Source: Bacteroidales bacterium
GTDB lineage: Bacteria > Bacteroidota > Bacteroidia > Bacteroidales > VadinHA17
Direction of reading: 5' to 3'
DNA: 21,526 nucleotides
Assembly (NCBI GenBank): GCA_016936695.1
Contig: JAFGXK010000120.1
Coordinates: 1 to 21,526 of the forward strand
A program made the position numbers and the translations under genes. Under the pieces are notes generated by a model that saw nothing but the letters and a program-made list of their open reading frames with translations, made no database searches and was not told the origin of the DNA. Below, one piece after another: positions 7,098-13,754 of this stretch. Positions within the stretch are counted from its first letter, which is position 1, and each line of letters starts with the position of its first letter.

Positions 7098-8369
7098 ATG
7101 TTTGTAAGCGCCCCTGTATTCTCTTGCAAGCATTGAAGATGCTTCCGGATTGCCAATGACCTCCTTTTTTTCATTATCCCATCTTACAACACTTCCCGAA
7201 TAGAGGGAGATCATCGCAAGCTGTACCGTTGCTGTTGATTTGAAGGCATCATCGGGAGTGCAGCTTATCAGGCTTTTATCCTTATTCCTAACCGCATTTA
7301 TGAAGTTCTCCACGTGATTTTCCTGCATCAGGGGAGCCGGAACCGGAATATCCTCTCTAATTGCGTCTCTGCCTGTCGAAAAGACAACTACTTTCGAGTC
7401 TTCAACAAAAATTGTTCCCTTGTCGCCATAGAATAAGATCCCGTTGTTGAACTCCCTTGTCACGTCACCATTGCCCCAGAGCCTGTGCTGCCAGAAAACG
7501 GGGGCCTTTTTAAATCCGAACTTCACGTTCAGAGTGTCGGGAGATGTAATCTGTCCCTTCAGAGCCATTATTCCGCCTGTGGCATAAATATCTTCGGGCA
7601 TCCCCTCTCCCATCATCTTGCGGATAATATCGATATGATGGATACCCCAGTCGACAAGATGTCCATTACCGTATTCCTTTTCAAGCCTCCATGATTTGTG
7701 CCCTATGCTCGGACGGTAATCGAGCTTAGGAGCAGGTCCGCACCATTCTTCCCAGTCGAGCGATGCAGGAGGCTCCTGAATCTTTGTATCCTGGGGGCCC
7801 GGATTGTAATGAATCTGGGCAACAACCTGATGTATGTCTCCTATCCTGCCAGCTTCAATCAGCTCGCGGGCTTTCTGATAAGACAAGGCCTGCCGGCGCT
7901 GGAATCCGACCTGGACTATATTGCCTGCTTCACGTGCGGCACTGACCATGGCAAGTCCTTCAAGGACATCGTAGGCAAGCGGCTTCTCACAGTTAATATC
8001 CAGTCGCTTTATGCAGGCGGCAATGAACTGCAGGGCGTGCCAGTGTGGAATGGTGCCGATGATAACAGCATCAAGGCCTTTCATATCGAGCAGTTCCGGA
8101 TAGTATTTGAAGGTCTTTGGCCTGTAGCCCTGAAGCTTCTCCAGTTCTGCTGCACTTGATGAAAGATGTTCAGAGTCGACATCGCAGACTGCAGCAACTT
8201 CAACCCCTCCCGCCTTAATTGCAGCTACCGCATCAACCATTCCGTACCAGCCCGAACCAATCAATCCGAGTTTTAACTTCTTATCCTGATTTAACTTCGG
8301 GATATATAAGGAGGTGGCAAATGCGGCTGAGCCGAATGATGCCAATTCAATGAATTTTCTTCTTTGCAT
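7092..8369 (-). CDS. Tat-exported Gfo/Idh/MocA-family oxidoreductase
   Basis: A 425-residue NAD(P)-dependent sugar oxidoreductase-like protein. The N-terminus MQRRKFIELASFG with a following hydrophobic stretch is a twin-arginine signal, so it is expected to act outside the cytoplasm with its cofactor bound before export. The Rossmann motif GLIGSGWYG (35-43) comes after the signal, CEKP (127-130) carries the family Glu-Lys-Pro with the catalytic Lys129, and DWGIHHIDI (240-248) carries the conserved active-site His region of the C-terminal domain. Exported Bacteroidota members of this family include enzymes that oxidise glycosides at C3 or act on N-acetylgalactosaminides; the exact reaction here is open. 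It is divergent from the sulfatase maturase gene with a 58-base shared promoter region. The Tat-exported TIM-barrel protein on the far side of the maturase is a natural partner. Confidence 0.88.
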   Translation of the reverse strand: MQRRKFIELASFGSAAFATSLYIPKLNQDKKLKLGLIGSGWYGMVDAVAAIKAGGVEVAAVCDVDSEHLSSSAAELEKLQGYRPKTFKYYPELLDMKGLDAVIIGTIPHWHALQFIAACIKRLDINCEKPLAYDVLEGLAMVSAAREAGNIVQVGFQRRQALSYQKARELIEAGRIGDIHQVVAQIHYNPGPQDTKIQEPPASLDWEEWCGPAPKLDYRPSIGHKSWRLEKEYGNGHLVDWGIHHIDIIRKMMGEGMPEDIYATGGIMALKGQITSPDTLNVKFGFKKAPVFWQHRLWGNGDVTREFNNGILFYGDKGTIFVEDSKVVVFSTGRDAIREDIPVPAPLMQENHVENFINAVRNKDKSLISCTPDDAFKSTATVQLAMISLYSGSVVRWDNEKKEVIGNPEASSMLAREYRGAYKHP

Positions 8370-8415
8370 GATTTGACGATGAAAGGGTTAACCGTTTAAA
8401 TATATTAAAAATTTC

Positions 8416-8423
8416 TACATTTA
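8416..8423 (+). promoter_or_regulatory. Candidate -7 element immediately before the maturase start
   Basis: TACATTTA fits TAnnTTTG at seven of eight positions (final A for G) and ends only four bases before ATG 8428. If used, transcription would start at or next to the start codon, giving a nearly leaderless mRNA. No convincing -33 element is seen (TTTA at 8395-8398 has 17-base spacing). Confidence 0.35.
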
Positions 8424-8427
8424 CCGC

Positions 8428-9807
8428 ATGAAACCTACCCTTCTCTATTCCGATGCACTTAAACTGAAACGGCCGAATGCCTTCCAGGTGATGCTGAAGC
8501 CAGCCGGATCATCATGCAACCTTAACTGTACTTATTGTTATTATCTGGAGAAGAGTAAGTTGTACGGCTCCAATTCAAGAATGAGAATGACGGATGAACT
8601 GCTGGAGAAATTCACAAGGCAGTTCATTGAGGCTAATCAGGTACCTGTTGTAACCTTCACCTGGCAGGGAGGCGAACCGACACTGATGGGACTTGATTTC
8701 TACCGAAAAGCTGTTGAGCTGCAAAAGAAATATGCCGGCGAAAAAAAAATTGAAAATGCTTTTCAGACCAACGGAACGAGGCTTGATGATGAATGGTGCA
8801 GGTTCTTTAAAGACAATAATTTTCTTGTCGGAATATCAATTGACGGCGAAGAACATAACCACGACCGCTACCGGCGGACAAGATCGGGCCGACCGACTTT
8901 CCGGAAAGTACTGAACGGAATAGAACTGCTCCATAAACACAGTGTCGAGTTCAATACGCTCAGCGTTGTAAACAGCTACAATGTGCATTTTGCTGCAGAA
9001 ACATACCGGTTCCTGAAAAAAATCGGAAGCGGATTCATGCAGTTTCTTCCTGTCGTTGAATTTGAGAATGAAAACAGGTCACCGGAGGAACTAAGGCTTA
9101 TAGCACCCGTGCATCAAAAGAACTCACGAATGGCTCCGTTCACTGTACCAGCTGTGGAATATGGGAAATTCCTGATAACTATATTTGATGAATGGGTGAG
9201 AAATGATGTTGCCAGGTATTATGTTCAGATATTTGATGCCACCCTTGCAAACTATGTCGGGGAAAACCCCGGATTATGTGTATTCAATGACATTTGCGGT
9301 GATGCGCTTGTGATGGAGCATAACGGGGATGTTTACTCATGCGATCATTTTGTTTACCCCGAGTATTATCTGGGAAATATCAATGACACCCCACTGATCG
9401 AACTTGCAAAATCGCAGGCTCAATTCGACTTTGGCATAAACAAGCGGAATAAACTTCCGCGCTATTGCCTTAAGTGCGACCTGAGATATCTGTGTCATGG
9501 AGAATGCCCCAAGCACCGGTTTCTGACCACTCCAGACGGAGAACCTGGTCTTAATTATCTTTGCGAGGGGTATAAATTATTTTTCAGGCATGCAGAGCCC
9601 TTTATGAAATTCATGGGAGAAGAGCTTAATAATAAACGCCCTCCTGCCAATGTTATGAACTGGATAAGAAACAGGGAAAACCAGGTTGTCTTACCTGTTA
9701 CCCCGGGCCGGAACGATCCCTGCCCCTGCGGATCGGGAAAGAAATTCAAAAACTGCTGCATGGGTAAGCCCGGAAACCCTTTCCTGACAGTGTTAAGTAA
9801 CAAGTAG
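8428..9807 (+). CDS. Anaerobic sulfatase-maturating enzyme (anSME, ChuR-like radical SAM) with C-terminal SEC-C motif
   Basis: A 459-residue cytoplasmic radical SAM/SPASM protein that converts the active-site Ser or Cys of sulfatases to formylglycine without oxygen. The SAM [4Fe-4S] ligands are C30, C34 and C37 in CNLNCTYC. The SPASM cluster ligands fall in GLCVFNDICGDALVM, DVYSCDHFVYPEYYLGNI and CLKCDLRYLCHGECPKHRF. The body closely follows the Bacteroides thetaiotaomicron anSME/ChuR pattern (for example TFTWQGGEPTLMG, QTNGTRLDDEWC, SIDGEEHNHDRYR, EPGLNYLCEGY). Beyond the usual end it carries RNDPCPCGSGKKFKNCCM (428-445), a SEC-C zinc motif with C432, C434, C443 and C444. Start ATG 8428 gives a lead-in like that of known anSMEs. 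It is followed 34 bases later by the TIM-barrel gene, probably in one operon. It is the obvious maturase for the sulfatases at 11805-19761. Confidence 0.95.
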   Translation: MKPTLLYSDALKLKRPNAFQVMLKPAGSSCNLNCTYCYYLEKSKLYGSNSRMRMTDELLEKFTRQFIEANQVPVVTFTWQGGEPTLMGLDFYRKAVELQKKYAGEKKIENAFQTNGTRLDDEWCRFFKDNNFLVGISIDGEEHNHDRYRRTRSGRPTFRKVLNGIELLHKHSVEFNTLSVVNSYNVHFAAETYRFLKKIGSGFMQFLPVVEFENENRSPEELRLIAPVHQKNSRMAPFTVPAVEYGKFLITIFDEWVRNDVARYYVQIFDATLANYVGENPGLCVFNDICGDALVMEHNGDVYSCDHFVYPEYYLGNINDTPLIELAKSQAQFDFGINKRNKLPRYCLKCDLRYLCHGECPKHRFLTTPDGEPGLNYLCEGYKLFFRHAEPFMKFMGEELNNKRPPANVMNWIRNRENQVVLPVTPGRNDPCPCGSGKKFKNCCMGKPGNPFLTVLSNK

Positions 9808-9841
9808 AGAATTTAAATCAAATATTTAAAACCTTATTGCT

Positions 9842-10813
9842 ATGAGTTCATCCCGCCGTTCATTCATTCAGAAAGCTGCCATGGTAACAGCAGCCGCAGG
9901 TCTTGGAATTTCCTGTTCCGATCGCAAACAGTCGCTTGCAGCAACCGATCTGTCAACGCCAAAAAAGACAGTCAGAAACAGGATCGGAGTTTCAACATAT
10001 TCATTCTGGCAGTTTAACGGACCAAAGGAAAACTCCCCGATTGAGGATTGCATAGATAAGGCAGCAGCCATGGGCTTCGATGGTATTGAATTTCTTCTGC
10101 GGCAGATGCAATCGGAAGACAACAGCTATCTTCAGAAATTAAAGCGTCAGGCCTTTCATGCCGGGCTCGATATCATGGGCTTCTCCACACACCAGGGATT
10201 TGTTTTTCCTGACAAAAAGAAAAGGGATGAAGAGATTGCACTTACGATCCGTCAGCTGGAACTTGCCTATCAGCTTGGAATTCCAACAATGAGGCTTAAC
10301 ACAGGCAGATGGAACACCACAGAATCCTTTGACGATCTGATGGCTAATAAGGGCATCGAACCCAATCTTCCCGGATACACAGACGATCAGGGTTTTGAAT
10401 GGGTGATAGACGCCATCGAAAAGTGCCTTCCCACAGCTGAAAAATGCGGGGTAGTGCTTGGACTCGAGAATCACTGGGGATTGGGTCGCACTGCCGCAGG
10501 GGTGCTCAGAATTGTCGATGCTGTAAATTCACCATGGCTGCAGATTACCTCTGATACCGGGAACTTTCTGGAAAATCAGTATGAACAACTAGAGATGATG
10601 GCCCCGAAAACCTTTCTCGTTCAGGCCAAGACATACTTCGGCGGCGGGAAATGGTATACATTGGACATTGATTACAAACGTGTTGCAGAGATTTTCAGGA
10701 AAGTTGGCTACAAGGGTTATGTTTCCGTCGAGTTTGAGGGCAATGAGGATCCGATGACAGCTGTCCCCAAAAGCCTCGAGCTTATTAGAGAAGCTTTCAC
10801 CTGGGAGGTTTAG
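9842..10813 (+). CDS. Tat-exported sugar phosphate isomerase/epimerase-like TIM-barrel protein
   Basis: A 323-residue protein of the xylose-isomerase-like/AP-endonuclease-2 barrel family (PF01261). The twin-arginine signal SRRSFIQKAA (4-13) leads to LGISCS, a possible lipoprotein Cys at 25, so the protein is predicted periplasmic or lipid-anchored. Likely metal ligands at the ends of barrel strands are E83 (DGIEF), E209 (GLENHWG), D238 (TSDTGNF) and E297 (SVEFEG). Such barrels isomerise or epimerise sugars or keto-sugars; despite the family name a phosphorylated substrate is unlikely outside the cytoplasm. It lies 34 bases after the maturase gene on the same strand, and its stop is 88 bases from the convergent end of the broken sulfatase. 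Export and context suggest work on the same sugar as the Gfo/Idh/MocA protein. The exact reaction is unknown. Confidence 0.85.
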   Translation: MSSSRRSFIQKAAMVTAAAGLGISCSDRKQSLAATDLSTPKKTVRNRIGVSTYSFWQFNGPKENSPIEDCIDKAAAMGFDGIEFLLRQMQSEDNSYLQKLKRQAFHAGLDIMGFSTHQGFVFPDKKKRDEEIALTIRQLELAYQLGIPTMRLNTGRWNTTESFDDLMANKGIEPNLPGYTDDQGFEWVIDAIEKCLPTAEKCGVVLGLENHWGLGRTAAGVLRIVDAVNSPWLQITSDTGNFLENQYEQLEMMAPKTFLVQAKTYFGGGKWYTLDIDYKRVAEIFRKVGYKGYVSVEFEGNEDPMTAVPKSLELIREAFTWEV

Positions 10814-10817
10814 ATAA

Positions 10818-10881
10818 GTGTTCGGTCATTCAGTCGTGCGGTCGTGCGGACATGCAGTAGTGCAATCGTGCAATCGTAAAA
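10818..10881. repeat. Degenerate 8-bp tandem repeat
   Basis: Eight-base units with consensus near TCGTGCRR run in register: TCATTCAG, TCGTGCGG, TCGTGCGG, ACATGCAG, TAGTGCAA, TCGTGCAA, TCGTAAAA, with a weaker GTGTTCGG before them. The clear core is 10834-10873. It fills most of the 88 bases between the convergent ends of the TIM-barrel gene and the broken sulfatase. Confidence 0.7.
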
Positions 10882-10901
10882 GGGATCGTGTGATTAAATG
10901 A

Positions 10902-11802
10902 TCAGTTGGGCAGAAAGGTACGTGCAAGTTCTTCACTGTCTCCGTAATTAATCATCAGCTTTTCGAGGCGTTTGTGAAGTTTTTTCCTTATCCGGGTATA
11001 TGACGGATCCTCATAAACATTCTTCATTTCGAGTTGATCTGCGACTCTGTCGCACAGCTCCCATTCGTCGATATTGTAATAGTAGTGAATCAGTTTATAT
11101 CGTTCGGTGCTCATGCCGTAATGGCGCTTGACCATGTGCGATCCGGGATATTCATAATAATGATAATAGTGTTCCTTTCTCCAGTTGGAGGGTGTTTTTC
11201 CTTTAAGGATACTGACCATGCTTCTGCCTTGCATATCTTCCGGAACATTGACACCGGCGATTTCAAGAAATGTTTCAGGAAGATCGATATTTGAAACCAT
11301 GTCGCTGTTAACGGTTCCGGGCTTTGTAACCCCGGGCCAGCTTATAAGAAGCGGTGTCCGGTACGATTCCTCAAACATGAACCTCTTATCGAACCATCCA
11401 TGTTCACCCAGATAAAATCCCTGGTCGGAGGCGTAAATCACCACGGTATTTTTATCAAGCCCTTTCTCCTTCAGATAATCCAGCACCTCCCCTACGCTTT
11501 TGTCAACTGCTGCAATACATGCAAGATAATCCTGAAGGTAACGCTGGTACTTGTATCTGACAAGGTCAATTAGTTACAAGACATCTGTCAAATCTGATAC
11601 CTTCCCTGGCTATCCGGTCGATATTTGGTGTTGCCGCCAGTTCCTTCAGTGCGCCTCCGTAGGCGCTTATCGCCTGGTAAGCGTGGTCGTCGGACATGAT
11701 GTAGATAATATTGGGACGCTGCCCTGTATTCTGTGCTGACGCCTGATGACAGCACAAAGCAGCCATTCCAATCATTGCGGTGAGTTTAAGATCGGGTTGC
11801 AT
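10902..11802 (-). pseudogene. Sulfatase broken by an internal, frame-shifting deletion
   Basis: The N-terminal piece (11802-11566) has a signal peptide, RPNIIYIMSDDHAYQ with metal-ligand Asp38-Asp39, and TPNIDRIAREGIRFDRCLVTN. It then meets a TGA exactly where the family normally has the Ser/Cys-x-Pro-x-Arg active-site motif. Another frame (open from 11573 to the stop at 10902) continues as LVRYKYQRYLQDYL, then a Met-initiated 194-codon stretch with TVVIYASDQGFYLGEHGWFDKRF and the C-terminal domain to the end. Roughly 230 residues between these two parts are missing compared with intact relatives (estimate from the family layout). The tail also shows WELCDRVADQ where relatives have a pattern like ELYDLxxDP, consistent with drift. 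The start is two bases after the stop of the upstream sulfatase, so it was the last gene of the run. No active enzyme can come from it; an assembly collapse is the alternative. Confidence 0.85.
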
Positions 11803-11804
11803 AT

Positions 11805-13487
11805 TTATTTTGTCTGTTTGATTTCAAATGATCCTTTCAGTTCTTCACTGTCGCCGTATCCGTAACGGACTGCTTTTACGCGAATATTGTAATTACCGGG
11901 TTTAAGGTGCATTGGTCCTGAATACAACAGCCAGTGGGGATTTTCCTTTTCCTCAAAAGTATATACAACTGAGGCTCCGTGAGTGGGGCAGTAAAATGAA
12001 AGTGTCATTGGAGATGACCATGTTCCGCCTGTTCTCAGATTTTTTGATGCCCTGTCCTCTGGTGAGTTGACAATGAAATAAGGGGTGTCAGTCACGGGTT
12101 GTTTCATGTCGGGCCACATCTGCCTGATCATTTCAGGTTCATTCATGTGGCCCATGTCTCCTGTAGTCAGCGTCCATTGTTCATGCTTTTCCCTGAATTC
12201 CTCAAGTACTTTCAGAAACTTTGGATCATCTGCAAGGTTGTTAATTTGGTAAGGGTCATTCCTTACGTCATACAGTTCCTCGGGAGGCCGGGTGGAAGCC
12301 ATCCATGATTTCTGAGGTCCTGTTAATCTGCCTTCGGCATCGAGCCGGAGCATCTCCTTGTAGATGGGCATGTTGTTAAGGTATGGAACCCAAATCTGAA
12401 ATGACTCGTTGGTATAGTAATTCCGGATATATAAAAAGTCTTTTGTTCGTACCGACCTTATCATATCGTAAGATTCATCAACACGATCCCGGGCTGCATA
12501 GACAGCATCTCTTGTCTTCCCCGTCTGTTCCCCGAGGAAAGGAATTCCCTGCATGTGAGCCGGTACGGTGACTCCTGCCATTGAAAGAACAGTCGGTCCG
12601 AAGTCTATGGAACTTATGAGCCTGTCATCCACGGTTCCTGCTTTATAACCGTCGGGATACTTTATAATCAATGGAATATTGAGTCCGGAATCATAAAGCC
12701 ACCTCTTTGCCCTTGGAAGGCCGTCTCCATGGTCACCCCAGAAAAAGATAATGGTATTCTTCAATTCACCCTCCTTTTCAAGCTCATCAAGAATAACCCC
12801 TACCACAGAATCGAGCCGGACAATATTGTCATATGATTTTGCAATATTCATTCTTATTGTTTCATTGTCAGGGTAATAAGGCGGCACTTTGACAGATTCC
12901 GGATCGGTTTTTACATTAGTGAGATCCCAGTTCTGGCTCTCATGGGTGCCTACCCAGTTGAAAACGGCAAAGAATGGCTGGCTCTTATCTGGCCGGTTTC
13001 TGTAGTGAGCCGTTCTGCTGCATTCATCCCAGATACTTGCAGGAACAGGGTCTTTAGCAAACTGGTAGTCGGTTTTGCTGTTGTTGGTACAGTAGTAATC
13101 TGCTGTTCTCAAATATTCGGTAAAGGTCTTTACATAATGGGGGGGTACGGCGGTAAAGGCGACTGGATTATCGACTCCCCTCCTGTACGAGGTGGTCCGC
13201 ATGTGCATGCATCCGATTGAAGTCTGATACATCCCGGTTATAATCCCTGCCCTGCATGGAGCGCTTATGGCAGCAGTGGTAAATACATTGGTAAACCTGA
13301 TTCCCTGTGAAGCAAGCCTGTCGATGTTGGGTGTTTTTACCGTTTTATCACCGTAACAATTAAAATGAGGACTCAAATCTTCTGTTGATATCCAAAGGAT
13401 ATTAGGCTGTCGGGGTGTCTGCTGACTGTAGGCGGCTGCCGACAGCAACGATGCTGCACCAAGGCCGATAAGTGATGTAAGGTTCAT
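11805..13487 (-). CDS. Exported sulfatase, Ser-type, with C-terminal beta-sandwich-like extension
   Basis: A 560-residue type I (alkaline phosphatase superfamily) sulfatase with a signal peptide ending near AAAYSQQ. Metal-binding residues include E36-D37 in ISTEDLSP (Glu-Asp instead of the commoner Asp-Asp) and D252-H253 in WGDHGDG. The formylglycine motif is S75-A-P-C-R79, followed by AGIITG: the precursor residue is Ser and, unusually, Cys occupies the position normally Ser/Ala/Thr. The sequence IWDECS...PFFAVFNWVGTHES and the STEDLSPH start resemble the heparan N-sulfatase-like subgroup; the subfamily is not certain. Residues from about 460 to the end look like a chitobiase/Fn3-type beta-sandwich (KPGNYNIRVKAVRYG). 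It desulfates a glycan or glycoside in the periplasm. It is separated from the preceding sulfatase by the repeat block, so it may have its own promoter or depend on read-through. Confidence 0.9.
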   Translation of the reverse strand: MNLTSLIGLGAASLLSAAAYSQQTPRQPNILWISTEDLSPHFNCYGDKTVKTPNIDRLASQGIRFTNVFTTAAISAPCRAGIITGMYQTSIGCMHMRTTSYRRGVDNPVAFTAVPPHYVKTFTEYLRTADYYCTNNSKTDYQFAKDPVPASIWDECSRTAHYRNRPDKSQPFFAVFNWVGTHESQNWDLTNVKTDPESVKVPPYYPDNETIRMNIAKSYDNIVRLDSVVGVILDELEKEGELKNTIIFFWGDHGDGLPRAKRWLYDSGLNIPLIIKYPDGYKAGTVDDRLISSIDFGPTVLSMAGVTVPAHMQGIPFLGEQTGKTRDAVYAARDRVDESYDMIRSVRTKDFLYIRNYYTNESFQIWVPYLNNMPIYKEMLRLDAEGRLTGPQKSWMASTRPPEELYDVRNDPYQINNLADDPKFLKVLEEFREKHEQWTLTTGDMGHMNEPEMIRQMWPDMKQPVTDTPYFIVNSPEDRASKNLRTGGTWSSPMTLSFYCPTHGASVVYTFEEKENPHWLLYSGPMHLKPGNYNIRVKAVRYGYGDSEELKGSFEIKQTK

Positions 13488-13518
13488 AGGATTTATAGGT
13501 ATATTGTAATTGTTTAAG

Positions 13519-13740
13519 GGTTGCTGGTTACTAGTTGCTGGTTACTGGTTTCTGGTTACTGGTTACTGGCTTTGCCCGCCATAGCTTTCTTCGACCACCG
13601 AAACGCAGTGAAGGTGGTAGCGGAGGCGGGTTACTTGTTGTTGGTTGCGTGTTGGATCAAGACTCACAACTCAAACCTCATTCTTCACGCCTTCATGCCT
13701 TTACGCCCTTATGCCTTTAAGCCTTAACGCCTTGACTTCC
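13519..13740. repeat. Composite intergenic repeat block: 7-bp minisatellite, GC-rich inverted repeat, 8-bp minisatellite
   Basis: Three parts lie in the 267-base gap between two sulfatase genes. First, 7-bp units GGTTACT/GGTTGCT repeat seven times at 13519-13567. Second, 13575-13630 is a GC-rich inverted repeat with CCCGCC/GGCGGG outer arms (13575-13580, 13625-13630) and ACCACC/GGTGGT inner arms (13594-13599, 13613-13618). Third, 8-bp units of the form TYAYGCCT repeat six times at 13685-13732. No coding potential is seen; short plus-strand reading frames here are products of the repeats. Confidence 0.75.
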
Positions 13741-13754
13741 TGCCACCTGTTTAC

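Noticed and set aside
7698..8159. 153-codon plus-strand reading frame antisense to the Gfo/Idh/MocA gene
   Set aside because: It lies wholly opposite the conserved Rossmann and catalytic regions and shows no family pattern.
13519..13740. Possible CRISPR array
   Set aside because: The units are 7-8 bp and directly contiguous with no unique spacers, and no cas gene is present; it is a minisatellite plus an inverted repeat.
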